Assembly: GCF_001704635.1 (NCBI RefSeq)
Contig: NZ_MAXF01000094.1
Coordinates: 17,041-81,040 of the forward strand
From: Streptomyces sparsogenes
Lineage (GTDB): Bacteria > Actinomycetota > Actinomycetes > Streptomycetales > Streptomycetaceae
Length of the DNA stretch: 64,000 bases
Direction of reading: 5' to 3'
Of this stretch, positions 54,906 through 63,352 are shown piece after piece (position 1 is the stretch's first letter; every line of letters begins with the position of its first letter). The position numbers and the translations under genes are program-made. Below the pieces are notes generated by a model. The model did not search any database. It was given only the letters and a program-made list of their open reading frames with translations, and was not told the origin of the DNA.

Positions 54906-55947
54906 GCCCGCCGCCGAGCCCGGCGCTCCCGTCCTGGAGGTGCGCGATCTCGCCAAGGTCTACCCGCTGACCCAGGGCGTCCTCGTCAAGCGCCAGGTCG
55001 GCGCGGTCAGGGCCGTCGACGGGGTCTCCTTCGACCTGCGGCGCGGCGAGACCCTCGGCGTCGTCGGCGAGTCGGGCTGCGGCAAGTCGACCCTCGCCAG
55101 GCTGCTGGTCACCCTGGAGCAGCCGACCGCGGGGGAGATCCGCTACCGGGGCGAGGACATCACCAGGCTGTCGGGGCGGGCCCTGAAGGCCGTCCGGCGC
55201 AACATCCAGATGGTGTTCCAGGACCCGTACACCTCGCTGAACCCCCGGATGACGGTCGGTGACATCATCGGCGAGCCCTTCGAGATCCACCCCGAGGTGG
55301 CCCCGAAGGGCGACCGGCGCCGCAAGGTGCGGGAACTCCTGGACGTGGTGGGGCTCAACCCGGAGTACATCAACCGCTATCCGCACCAGTTCTCCGGCGG
55401 TCAGCGCCAGCGCATCGGCATCGCGCGCGGCCTGGCCCTCAACCCGGAGATCATCATCTGCGACGAGCCGGTCTCGGCGCTGGATGTGTCGGTGCAGGCC
55501 CAGGTCGTCAATCTGCTGGCCCGGCTCCAGGAGGAGTTCGCGCTCTCGTACCTCTTCATCGCGCACGACCTGTCCGTGGTCCGCCATATCTCCGACCGGG
55601 TGGCCGTGATGTATCTGGGCCGCTTCGCCGAGACGGGCACCGGCCCCCAGATCTACGACCACCCCACCCACCCGTACACCCAGGCCCTGCTGTCCGCCGT
55701 CCCGGTCCCCGACCCCGACTCCCACCGGGGCCGGGAGCGCATCATCCTGGCCGGAGACGTGCCCTCCCCGGCCGCCCCGCCGTCCGGCTGCCGCTTCCGC
55801 ACCCGCTGCTGGAAGGCGCGCGAGCGGTGCGCCACGGAGGTGCCCCGGCTCGCGGTGCCGTCGTCGTTCCAGGGCGCGGACAGCCCGGCCGCGCACCCCT
55901 CGGCCTGTCATTTCGCCGAGGAGCGCCTGCCCGCGCCCAGCGGCTGA
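54877..55947 (+). CDS. Oligopeptide ABC ATPase F, operon 2
   Basis: A 356-residue DppF-type ATPase. Walker A GESGCGKS near 65, Q-loop MVFQDPYTSLNPRMTVGDII, signature FSGGQRQRIGIARGL, Walker B EIIICDEPVSALD, H-loop LFIAHDLSVVRH; C-terminal CRFRTRCWKARERC. The ATG at 54877 has GGAAGGA upstream; an in-frame start at 54847 lacks one. It lacks the acidic N-terminal extension of the operon-1 protein. DNA at 55154-55506 is identical to operon 1, including the Q-loop to Walker B region. Confidence 0.94.
   Translation: MPATPSPPPEPAAEPGAPVLEVRDLAKVYPLTQGVLVKRQVGAVRAVDGVSFDLRRGETLGVVGESGCGKSTLARLLVTLEQPTAGEIRYRGEDITRLSGRALKAVRRNIQMVFQDPYTSLNPRMTVGDIIGEPFEIHPEVAPKGDRRRKVRELLDVVGLNPEYINRYPHQFSGGQRQRIGIARGLALNPEIIICDEPVSALDVSVQAQVVNLLARLQEEFALSYLFIAHDLSVVRHISDRVAVMYLGRFAETGTGPQIYDHPTHPYTQALLSAVPVPDPDSHRGRERIILAGDVPSPAAPPSGCRFRTRCWKARERCATEVPRLAVPSSFQGADSPAAHPSACHFAEERLPAPSG
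55154..55506 (+). repeat. 353-bp exact duplicate of operon-1 ATPase F segment
   Basis: Partner of 45904-46256; divergence begins directly on both sides. Confidence 0.9.
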
Positions 55948-55998
55948 CCCCCGGCTTGACGGCAGGCCGTCGAGGCGCGCGGACGGTGAGGACCGGCC

Positions 55999-57201
55999 TC
56001 ACAGCTCGGGCGCGTCCCCGAAGTCCGGGATGTCCAGCCTCGTGCCGCCCTGGAGCGCGGACTGGTGCGCGACGATGCCCGGCAGGGTGTAGCGGGCGGC
56101 GACCCAGGCGTTGACGGACGGCAGCGTGCGGGTGTTGACCGCGGTCACGAAGTCGTCCACCAGGAAGTGGTGGCTGCCCTCGTGGCCGTTGTGCAGGTGG
56201 TCGAACTCCCTCGGCAGCCGCGAACGGTCGTGCACGGGCGCGGAACCCGAGGTGAAGGCCGCCCGCAGGTCCGGTGCGATGTGCTCGAGCGACGGATCGT
56301 CGGGCGCCAGCGTGGGCTTGGGCTCCAGCAGCTCGGTGATGTCCTTCACCCCCTTCTTGTCCTGCCAGAGGCTGACGGTGGCGAGCTGCTCCATGCTGGC
56401 CTCCGTACCGAAGAACCGGAACCGTGATTCCCGGATGTAGGAGGGGTAGCCGACTCGCCGGAACTCGTTCGTACGGAACGAGCCACCGCCCGCCACCTCG
56501 AACAACGCGGTGGCATTGGAGAAGTCGTTGCCGAACTGGCTGATCTCCCGGTCGAACACGCCGTCCCCGCGGTCGTCCCTCACCCCGATCGCGGACACGC
56601 TCACCGCGTGCGTCTGCCAGGCGCCGAGCACCCCGCCGACCGAGTGCGTCGGGTAGAGCAGCGGAGGATAGCTGGCGGTCGCCTTCCAGTTCTCGCCGCC
56701 GCTGTACTGATAGGCCTCGTAGAAGCCGAGATCCATGTCGTGGACGTAGTCGCCCTCCGCGTAGAAGAGCCGGCCGAAGGCGCCCTCGGCGATCTGCCGG
56801 CGGGCGTGGACGGTCGCCGGGTTGTACTGGCTGGTCTCACCCATCATGTACGTCAGGCCGGTGGCGCGTACGGCCTCGATGATCGCCGCTATCTCCTCGG
56901 TGCTGATCGCCATGGGGACGGCGGAGTAGACGTGCTTGCCCGCGTTCAGGCCCTGGAGCACCAGCGGGCCGTGCGTCCAGCGCTGGGTGAAGATGGCGAC
57001 CGCGTCGACCGCCTGCGACTCCAGCATCGCTTCGTACGTGGGGAAGGTGCCCGCCAGCTGCTGGGCGGCGGCGAGCTGTTCCGCGCGTTCGGGCAGCAGA
57101 TCGGTGACGTAGATGTCGCCGACGCCGGGATGCGCCTGGAACAGCGCGGCGAACTGGCCGGAGAACTGGCCGGCGCCGACGATGCCGAGCGAGAAAGTCA
57201 T
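55999..57201 (-). CDS. Gfo/Idh/MocA-family oxidoreductase
   Basis: A 400-residue NAD(P)-dependent sugar dehydrogenase-like protein. N-terminal Rossmann motif LGIVGAGQFSGQFAALF at 5-21; the family's AGKHVYSAVPMAIS (normally KHVxxEKP) near 91-104, with the usual Glu-Lys-Pro Lys replaced by Ser-Ala-Val-Pro; C-terminal substrate domain from about 130. The lysine often used in catalysis is therefore not obvious. It is the last gene of a sugar ABC operon and probably oxidises or epimerises the imported sugar. Start at 57201, 29 bp after the binding-protein gene stop; GAAGGG upstream. Confidence 0.85.
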   Translation of the reverse strand: MTFSLGIVGAGQFSGQFAALFQAHPGVGDIYVTDLLPERAEQLAAAQQLAGTFPTYEAMLESQAVDAVAIFTQRWTHGPLVLQGLNAGKHVYSAVPMAISTEEIAAIIEAVRATGLTYMMGETSQYNPATVHARRQIAEGAFGRLFYAEGDYVHDMDLGFYEAYQYSGGENWKATASYPPLLYPTHSVGGVLGAWQTHAVSVSAIGVRDDRGDGVFDREISQFGNDFSNATALFEVAGGGSFRTNEFRRVGYPSYIRESRFRFFGTEASMEQLATVSLWQDKKGVKDITELLEPKPTLAPDDPSLEHIAPDLRAAFTSGSAPVHDRSRLPREFDHLHNGHEGSHHFLVDDFVTAVNTRTLPSVNAWVAARYTLPGIVAHQSALQGGTRLDIPDFGDAPEL

Positions 57202-57230
57202 AGGAGGCGTGCCCTTCACTGGTGGGGAGA

Positions 57231-58574
57231 TCACTGCGAGAGGATTCGGTTGATCTGGCTGTTGGTCTGGTCGAGGCTGCTCACCGGCGCGCCATTGCCG
57301 TAGATGTCCTCCATCCGCGGGGTCATGAGCGCGGTGACGTCCGCCGCGTAGTTGGTGATGGGGTAGGAGAAGGTCAGGAAGTCCTTCTTGTCGGCAACCG
57401 GTTCGGTGAACGCCGTGACGTCGATGCCCTGCTTCTCGTAGGCGGCGGTGGCGGCCTTGGTCCCGGCCGGGGTGGCGGGGAAGACGACTCCGTACGTGCC
57501 GACGACTCTCTGGCACTTGTCGGAGGCCAGGTAGGCCACCCACTTGCGGGCGCCTTCCTTGTTGCGGGCGCCCTTGGTGATGGAGTCGGCGAGGCCGTTC
57601 ATCATGGTGGCGCGCCTGCCGGTCGGGCCGACGGGGGTGAGGGCGGTCCTGATGTCCCGGCCCTTGAAGCCGTGGTAGGTGGAGATCATCCAGGCCCCGT
57701 CGAACGCCGCGGCGGCCTTGCCCGAGGCGACCTGCGTGTTCGCCTGGTTGGACTGGATGTTGTAGTCGGAGAGCGGGGCCAGGTAGCCCTTCTTCGCCAG
57801 TCCGAAGTACCACGTGATGACGGACTGGAAGGTCTTGCTGTCGTACTGGTACTTCGTACCCCAACGGGCCTTGTCGGTGTAGTTCCACCCGGCGGAGGCG
57901 GTGAACATGCTCCACTGGGTCTGTCCGTCGCCGTAGCCGCCGCCGTTGCCGGCCAGCCCGTACACCTTGACGTTGTGTCTGTCGAAGCCGGGTTCGTCGC
58001 CCCGTCTGCCGTTCTTGTCGACGGTGAGGTGCGCGATGGCCTTCTCGAAGGTGCCGCCGTCCTCGGGGTTCCAGGAGAGGCTGTTGAGCCGCTCGGCGGT
58101 GAGTCCGGCGGCCTTGGCCATCTTCTGGTTGTAGAAGAGGGCCACGGTGTCCCAGTCCTTGGGGGTGCCGTAGCGGTGGCCGTCCTGGCCGATCCAGTTG
58201 GCGGCGAGCCCGGGCTGGTAGGCGGACTCCTTGATGCCGAGGTCGTCGAGCGACTCGAGCACCTTCAGATCGGCGAACTGGCCGAACTTCTGGATGTGGT
58301 CGGTGAACACGTCCGGCTGGGTGCCCGCGATGAACCCGGCGGTGAGCTTGGTCCAGTAGTCGCTCCAGCCCAACTGCGTGATCTTCACCTTGAGCCCGGG
58401 GTTCTCCTTCTCGAACCCCTTCGCGCAGGCCTGGTAGGCGGGCAGTTGGTTGGCGTCCCACAGCCAGTACGTCACGGTGTTCGCGGACGCTCCGGTGCCC
58501 TCGCCGGCCGCGCAGCCGGTCACGAGGGACAGCGTCAGGGCTCCGGCCAGCGCGGTCAGGGTACGAAGTCGCAT
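57231..58574 (-). CDS. Sugar-binding lipoprotein (family 1) of ABC importer
   Basis: A 447-residue family 1 extracellular solute-binding protein. Lipobox VTGC with Cys at 21. Features: TYWLWDANQLPAYQACAKGF near 35-54, YGTPKDWDTVALFYNQKMAK near 135-154, and GAWMISTYHGFKGRD near 295. It carries a saccharide to the two permeases encoded upstream. The ATPase of the system is absent, as usual in Streptomyces, where one shared MsiK-type ATPase serves many sugar importers. 10 bp separate it from the permease gene. Confidence 0.92.
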   Translation of the reverse strand: MRLRTLTALAGALTLSLVTGCAAGEGTGASANTVTYWLWDANQLPAYQACAKGFEKENPGLKVKITQLGWSDYWTKLTAGFIAGTQPDVFTDHIQKFGQFADLKVLESLDDLGIKESAYQPGLAANWIGQDGHRYGTPKDWDTVALFYNQKMAKAAGLTAERLNSLSWNPEDGGTFEKAIAHLTVDKNGRRGDEPGFDRHNVKVYGLAGNGGGYGDGQTQWSMFTASAGWNYTDKARWGTKYQYDSKTFQSVITWYFGLAKKGYLAPLSDYNIQSNQANTQVASGKAAAAFDGAWMISTYHGFKGRDIRTALTPVGPTGRRATMMNGLADSITKGARNKEGARKWVAYLASDKCQRVVGTYGVVFPATPAGTKAATAAYEKQGIDVTAFTEPVADKKDFLTFSYPITNYAADVTALMTPRMEDIYGNGAPVSSLDQTNSQINRILSQ

Positions 58575-58584
58575 GGTCGGTTCC

Positions 58585-59502
58585 TCACTTGATCCCGGTG
58601 AAGCCGATGGAGCTGACGATGCGGCGGGCGAAGCAGCCGAAGAGCACGAGCATCGGCAGCGCGGCGATCAGCGTGGCCGCCGAGAGTCCGGACCAGTCGA
58701 CGCCGGTCGCCGGGGTCTGCGCCCGGAAGATCGCCAGGGCCACGGTCAGCACGCGGGAGCTGTCGCTGTAGGAGACCATCAGCGGCCAGAAGTAGTCGTT
58801 CCAGGAGGTGATGTACGTCAGCACGGACAGCGTGATGATCGGCGTGGAAGCCATCGGCAGGATCACCCGGAAGAAGATCTTGATCTTTCCGGCGCCGTCG
58901 AGCAGCGCCGCCTCCTCCACCTCCCGGGGCACGTTCATGAAGAACTGCCGCAGGAAGAACACCGCGAAGGGCGTCATGAAGAGACTGGGCAGCGCGATGC
59001 CGAGCAGGGTGTCCACCAGGTGCAGCTGCTTGATCAGCACGAAGTTCGGCAGCAGGGTGAAGATGGTCGGCACCATCAGCCCGGCCAGGAACAGGCCGAA
59101 CACCGTGTCCCGGCCACGCCAGCGCAGCCGCGAGAAGGCGTACGCGGCCATCGCGGAGAAGAAGACCTGACAGCCGGTGATCAGCGTCGAGACGATCACC
59201 GAGTTGAGCAGATAGCGCCAGAAGTCGAGCCCGCCGCCGGCACCGCCCTGGGCGATGGCCTCCTTGGCGGACTGCAGCCCGAGGGCGCGTTCGAAGCCAC
59301 TGGTGCCGAGGTCCACCGGCAGGGGGTTCGCGGGGTCGGCGTTGAGGCCCGCGTTGGTGGACAGCGCGGTGCGCAGGATCCAGTAGAACGGCAGCAGGGT
59401 GATGAGGACGATCAGGGCCAGCACGGTCCAGGCGGCGGCCCGGCCGAGGGAGAATCCGCGCCTGACCGGACGTATCCCGTCCGTCGTGGTGGTGGCGGTC
59501 AC
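58585..59502 (-). CDS. Sugar ABC permease 2 (MalG-like)
   Basis: A 305-residue permease with six helices. N-terminal AAWTVLALIVLITLLPFYWI near 28-47; EAA loop PREVEEAALLDGAGKIKIFF near 195-214; then RVILPMASTPIITLSVLTYI and SWNDYFWPLMV. Forms the channel with the upstream permease. The stop is 10 bp before the binding-protein start. The substrate is not evident from sequence. Confidence 0.93.
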   Translation of the reverse strand: MTATTTTDGIRPVRRGFSLGRAAAWTVLALIVLITLLPFYWILRTALSTNAGLNADPANPLPVDLGTSGFERALGLQSAKEAIAQGGAGGGLDFWRYLLNSVIVSTLITGCQVFFSAMAAYAFSRLRWRGRDTVFGLFLAGLMVPTIFTLLPNFVLIKQLHLVDTLLGIALPSLFMTPFAVFFLRQFFMNVPREVEEAALLDGAGKIKIFFRVILPMASTPIITLSVLTYITSWNDYFWPLMVSYSDSSRVLTVALAIFRAQTPATGVDWSGLSAATLIAALPMLVLFGCFARRIVSSIGFTGIK

Positions 59503-59517
59503 GGTGAGTTCCTTCCG

Positions 59518-60474
59518 TCAGCCGAGGTCGGTCCGGCCGGCCCGGGTGATCCGGTACTGGATGACGGTGATCGCGGTGAGGACGACCAGCAGGGCGACGG
59601 ACATCGCCGAGGCGTAGCCGAACTGGAAGCGGCCGAAAGCGGAGCCGTAGATGTAGTACTGCAGCACGTTGGTGGCGTTCGCCGGACCGCCGGCGGTCGT
59701 CACGGCGACCGTGTCGAAGACCTGGAACGAACCGATCACGGTCATGATCAGCACGACCGCCAGCACCGGCCGCAGCAGCGGCATGGTGATCCGCCAGAAC
59801 ATCCGCCACTCGCTCGCGCCGTCGACCCTGGCCGCCTCGTACACGTCGTTCGGGATCGCCTGGAGACCGGCGAAGAGCAGGAGCGCGGTGTAGCCGACGT
59901 GCCGCCAGACGTTGATCAGGGCGATGGTGGGGATCGCCCAGGTCTCGTCGGCCAGGAAGGGAATGCGGTCGAAGCCCAGACTCTGGAGGATCTCGTTGCC
60001 GATGCCGAGCTGGTTGTCGAGTATCCACAGCCAGACCAGGCCGGCGACGACGTTCGACATCAGATAGGGGGTGAGCACGATGCCCCGGAGCACGGCCGAC
60101 TGGGTCAGCCGCTGCAGCAGCACCGCGATGGCGAGGGCCGATACCGTCTGCACACCGATGTTGATGACCACGTACTCGACGGTGACCTTCAGCGAGTCCC
60201 AGAAGAGCGGGTCATGGACCAGCCGGTCGTAGTTGTCCAGGCCCACCCACTCGGGTGGGGTGAGCAGGTTGAAGCGGGTGAAGCTGAGATAGATGCCCCG
60301 CAGCGTCGGCCAGAGCAGGAAGACCAGAAAGCCCAGCAGGGCGGGGGCGATGAAGACGGCCGCGAGGGCTCCGTCTCCGCGCTCGCGGGCCTTGCGGGTT
60401 CCGGCTCTCGGTGTGACTCCCTCGGCCCCGCGCAACGGCAGAGGCGAAGGAGGGCTGCTGGAGGCGACGGTCAT
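59518..60474 (-). CDS. Sugar ABC permease 1 (MalF-like)
   Basis: A 318-residue permease. First helix LAAVFIAPALLGFLVFLLWP near 38-57; EAA loop NDVYEAARVDGASEWRMFWR near 212-231; then ITMPLLRPVLAVVLIMTVIG. It is the first gene of the four-gene operon permease - permease - binding protein - oxidoreductase. The start at 60474 lies 44 bp after a palindrome TTTTGATGCAAAA (60518-60530) in the divergent promoter region shared with the ROK regulator. Confidence 0.93.
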   Translation of the reverse strand: MTVASSSPPSPLPLRGAEGVTPRAGTRKARERGDGALAAVFIAPALLGFLVFLLWPTLRGIYLSFTRFNLLTPPEWVGLDNYDRLVHDPLFWDSLKVTVEYVVINIGVQTVSALAIAVLLQRLTQSAVLRGIVLTPYLMSNVVAGLVWLWILDNQLGIGNEILQSLGFDRIPFLADETWAIPTIALINVWRHVGYTALLLFAGLQAIPNDVYEAARVDGASEWRMFWRITMPLLRPVLAVVLIMTVIGSFQVFDTVAVTTAGGPANATNVLQYYIYGSAFGRFQFGYASAMSVALLVVLTAITVIQYRITRAGRTDLG

Positions 60475-60517
60475 CGGAGACTCCCTCGTCTGCGGCGTCC
60501 TCAGGCTGAGGGCTTAC

Positions 60518-60530
60518 TTTTGATGCAAAA
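60518..60530. promoter_or_regulatory. Palindromic operator candidate between sugar operon and ROK gene
   Basis: TTTTG and CAAAA flank a 3-bp centre (ATG). It lies in the 167-bp divergent gap in an A+T-rich patch close to the sugar-operon start, the position expected for ROK autoregulation. Not tested against known ROK sites. Confidence 0.45.
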
Positions 60531-60641
60531 CAATCCATGCGTCAAGAGTCCTGCAAGTGTCTTTTCTCGTCCGGCTTCTCCCGCGTAGAGTGCCGCCATT
60601 ACTTCCTTGGTGAAAAAAATCGTGGGGGGAGTCCGACCTTC

Positions 60642-61802
60642 ATGACCACACGTGCGGCGAGTTGGCCGCCGCTGAGCCCCGGTGAACGAGCGGTGGCGAT
60701 CGAGGTGCTGGTGCACGGTCCGCTGTCACGCAGCGAGATCGCCCGGCGGCTGAACCTCTCGGCGGGCAGCCTGACCCGGCTGACCAAGCCGCTGATCGAG
60801 TCGGGTCTGCTGATCGAGTCGGCCGAGGACACGGCGCTCGCGGAGGTACGGCAGGGGCGGCCCTCCCAGCCCCTGGACATCGTCCCCGAGTCCCGCTACT
60901 TCCTCGGGTTCAAGGTCACCGAGGAGAGGGTGTACGGGGTTGTCACCACCCTGCGCGGAGACGTCGTGGCCCGTGACGAACGGCCGCTGACCACGCATGA
61001 CCCGGCCGAGGTGGTCGAGTTGCTGCACGAGATGACGGAGGGGCCCGCCGGTGCGTTTCCCCGACTGGCCGGGATCGGCGTCGGCGTCGGCGGCAGGGTC
61101 CGGGACCGCTCCACCGTCGTCGACTCACCCTTCCTCGACTGGGCGGACGTGCCGCTGGCCGAGCTGGTCGAGAAGCGCACGGGGCTGCCGGTGGTCGTCG
61201 AGAACGACGTGGCGGCGCTGGTGGAGGCCGAGTCCTGGTTCGGCGCGGGGCGCGGCCTGGACCGTTTCGCGGTGCTCACCATCGGGGCGGGGATCGGCTA
61301 CGGACTGGTCGTGGGCGGCAGGCGGGTGGCTTCCCGCGAGGACGGGGAGGGCTTCGGCCGGCGCTGGATCGTCAACCCCTACGGACCACTCACCCCTTAT
61401 GGCGATCGGGGCAGCGCCATCTCCCTGCTCACCATCCCCAGCATCCGCTACCAGCTCCAGGCCGCGACCGGCCGCGAGATGACATACGAGGAGATCCTCC
61501 GCCTCGCCGCCGAGGGTGAGCCCATGGCCGCCCGTGTCGTGGACGAGGCCGCGAAGGCGCTGGGCACGCTCGTGGCCCAGATCGCCAACTTCGCGATGCC
61601 GCAGAAGATCCTGCTGGCCGGCGAGGGGGTGAGCCTGGTCGATGTGGCCGGCCCGGCGGTGGAGGAAGCCGTCCTCGCCAATCGGCACCCCCAGGCCGAC
61701 CCCGTCAACCTGGAGACCAAGGTCTCCGACTTCCACGACTGGGCCCGGGGCGCCGCCGTTCTGGCCATCCAGGTGCTGGTCCTGGGGTCGGCCGAGACCT
61801 GA
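60642..61802 (+). CDS. ROK-family regulator without zinc cysteines
   Basis: A 386-residue NagC/XylR-type regulator. Winged-helix DNA-binding domain 10-75 (AVAIEVLVHGPLSRSEIARR, LNLSAGSLTRLTKPLIESGL). ROK domain from about 90 (LGFKVTEERVYGVVTTLRGD, then VVVENDVAALVEAESWFGAG near 185). The usual zinc motif CxCGxxGC is replaced by TPYGDRGS near 250, so all the Cys are lost, and the ATP-binding loop DxGxT is not evident. It probably works as a sugar-responsive repressor of the divergent ABC operon without kinase activity. GGGGGGAG lies ten bases before the ATG. Confidence 0.88.
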   Translation: MTTRAASWPPLSPGERAVAIEVLVHGPLSRSEIARRLNLSAGSLTRLTKPLIESGLLIESAEDTALAEVRQGRPSQPLDIVPESRYFLGFKVTEERVYGVVTTLRGDVVARDERPLTTHDPAEVVELLHEMTEGPAGAFPRLAGIGVGVGGRVRDRSTVVDSPFLDWADVPLAELVEKRTGLPVVVENDVAALVEAESWFGAGRGLDRFAVLTIGAGIGYGLVVGGRRVASREDGEGFGRRWIVNPYGPLTPYGDRGSAISLLTIPSIRYQLQAATGREMTYEEILRLAAEGEPMAARVVDEAAKALGTLVAQIANFAMPQKILLAGEGVSLVDVAGPAVEEAVLANRHPQADPVNLETKVSDFHDWARGAAVLAIQVLVLGSAET

Positions 61803-61804
61803 CG

Positions 61805-62209
61805 TCAGCCGCGGGGCTCCGCCGCCTCCACCGCATAGCCGGGTACGGACTGCCAGCGCACCGTCAGCACCACCGACTCCTCCTCCGCGACCCAGGAGTG
61901 GTCGACCCCACGCCCCCACACCACGTAGTCGCCCTGCTGCTCCAGCAGCACGCTGCGGCCGGGCAGCTCCACGCGGAAGCGGCCGCTGATGAGGACCAGC
62001 AGGGCCGTTCTCTCCTCGCCCCTCACCCACTCGGCCCGCTCGTCACCCGGGGGGTGGACGCCCCACTTGATCTCCACGGCGTCGCTGTGGCGGGGGTCGC
62101 CGGCGTCCTTGAAGTGCCCGAGGAGCCAGCCCCGGTCCAGCGCCGCGTCCTTGCCCGCGTTCCCCACGTACACGGTCTCGTTCACGCTGTCGTTCACGCT
62201 GTCGTTCAC
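61805..62209 (-). CDS. Cupin-like protein
   Basis: A 134-residue cytoplasmic protein with a cupin-type beta-barrel: LLVLISGRFRVELPGRSVLL near 71-90, EQQGDYVVWGRGVDHSWVAE near 91-110. It is often annotated 'signal peptidase I' in Streptomyces, but no Ser-Lys catalytic pair or membrane anchor is present, so that name looks wrong. The N-terminus repeats NDSVNDSVNE, encoded by 12-bp tandem units at about 62180-62210, so the true start could be any of the repeat Met/Val codons. Convergent with the ROK gene (2-bp gap); function unknown. Confidence 0.7.
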   Translation of the reverse strand: MNDSVNDSVNETVYVGNAGKDAALDRGWLLGHFKDAGDPRHSDAVEIKWGVHPPGDERAEWVRGEERTALLVLISGRFRVELPGRSVLLEQQGDYVVWGRGVDHSWVAEEESVVLTVRWQSVPGYAVEAAEPRG

Positions 62210-62230
62210 AGACGCGGACGCTAGCAGCTC

Positions 62231-63340
62231 TCAGTCCTTGTGGATGTCCTCGGCGGCTATCAGCGCCGGGTCGAGGATCACGTCCTCCTCGCGGGCCGCG
62301 ACGCTCGGGGCCTCGGGGAAGTGGCAGGCGGACAGATGGCCCTCGTGGTTGCCCTCGAGGCGGACCAGCGGGGGCTCCTCGCGAGCGCACTTGTCCTGGG
62401 CCTTCCAGCAGCGGGTGCGGAAGCGGCAGCCGGAGGGCGGGTTGATCGGGGAGGGCACGTCGCCGGCGAGGCGGATCCGCTCGCGGCGGGCGATGTCGCC
62501 CCCGTCCGGGTCCTCACTCAGCAGGACCGGCTCGGGCACCGCCGAGAGCAGGGCGTGGGTGTAGGGATGGCGGGGACGGTGGTAGATGGAGTCCCGGTCG
62601 CCCACCTCCACGATCTTGCCGAGGTACATGACCGCGACGCGCTGCGAGAAGTGGCGCACGACGGCGAGGTCATGGGCGATGAACAGGAAGGCGATGCCCA
62701 GCTCGCGGCGGAGCTCCTGGAGGAGGTTGACGACCTGGGCCTGGATGGAGACGTCGAGCGCGGAGACCGGCTCGTCGGCGATGATCAGCTTGGGTTCGAG
62801 GGCCAGCGCGCGGGCCACCCCGATGCGCTGGCGCTGGCCGCCGGAGAACTCGTGGGGGAAGCGGTTGTAGTGCTCGGGGTTCAGGCCGACGGTCTCCAGC
62901 AGCTCCCGCACCCGGGCCTCGCGGCCGCCCGGCGGCTCGATGCCGTTGATCTCCATCGGGCCGGAGATGATCGCGCCCACGGTCTGCCGGGGGTTCAGCG
63001 AGGAGTACGGGTCCTGGAAGATCATCTGGATCTGGGAGCGGATCGGCGCCAGCTGTTTGCGGTCCGCGTGGGTGATGTCCTGGCCCTGATAGGTGATCGT
63101 CCCGCCGGTGGGCTCCAGCAGCCGGGTCAGCAGGCGGCCCGTGGTGGACTTGCCGCAGCCGGACTCGCCGACCAGGCCGAAGCTCTCACCGGCCCGCACG
63201 GTCAGGTCGATGCCGTCCACCGCCTGGACCGCCCCGACCTTCCGCTTGAAGGGGAAGCCACCCATGATCGGGAAGTGTTTGGTGAGCTTCTCCGCGACCA
63301 GGAGGGGCTCCCCGGAGGCGGGCGACGCGTTGCTGCTCAT
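62231..63340 (-). CDS. Dipeptide/oligopeptide ABC ATPase (DppF-like)
   Basis: A 369-residue ATPase. Walker A GESGCGKS near 58, Q-loop MIFQDPYSSLNPRQTVGAII near 99-118, signature FSGGQRQRIGVARAL near 160, Walker B KLIIADEPVSALD, H-loop LFIAHDLAVVRH. C-terminal CRFRTRCWKAQDKC. It belongs to a third, separate peptide importer in the window and is more distant from operons 1 and 2 than those are from each other. It follows the DppD-like gene with a 12-bp gap; the other subunits lie beyond the window edge. Confidence 0.94.
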   Translation of the reverse strand: MSSNASPASGEPLLVAEKLTKHFPIMGGFPFKRKVGAVQAVDGIDLTVRAGESFGLVGESGCGKSTTGRLLTRLLEPTGGTITYQGQDITHADRKQLAPIRSQIQMIFQDPYSSLNPRQTVGAIISGPMEINGIEPPGGREARVRELLETVGLNPEHYNRFPHEFSGGQRQRIGVARALALEPKLIIADEPVSALDVSIQAQVVNLLQELRRELGIAFLFIAHDLAVVRHFSQRVAVMYLGKIVEVGDRDSIYHRPRHPYTHALLSAVPEPVLLSEDPDGGDIARRERIRLAGDVPSPINPPSGCRFRTRCWKAQDKCAREEPPLVRLEGNHEGHLSACHFPEAPSVAAREEDVILDPALIAAEDIHKD

Positions 63341-63352
63341 GGTCGGGGACTC

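Noticed and set aside
40787..55947. Naming the two peptide operons bldK outright
   Set aside because: Gene order and location recall the bldK region, but I cannot tell from sequence alone which operon is the orthologue, so no symbols were given.
61805..62209. Signal peptidase I
   Set aside because: No catalytic Ser/Lys boxes and no membrane segment; the fold pattern is cupin-like.
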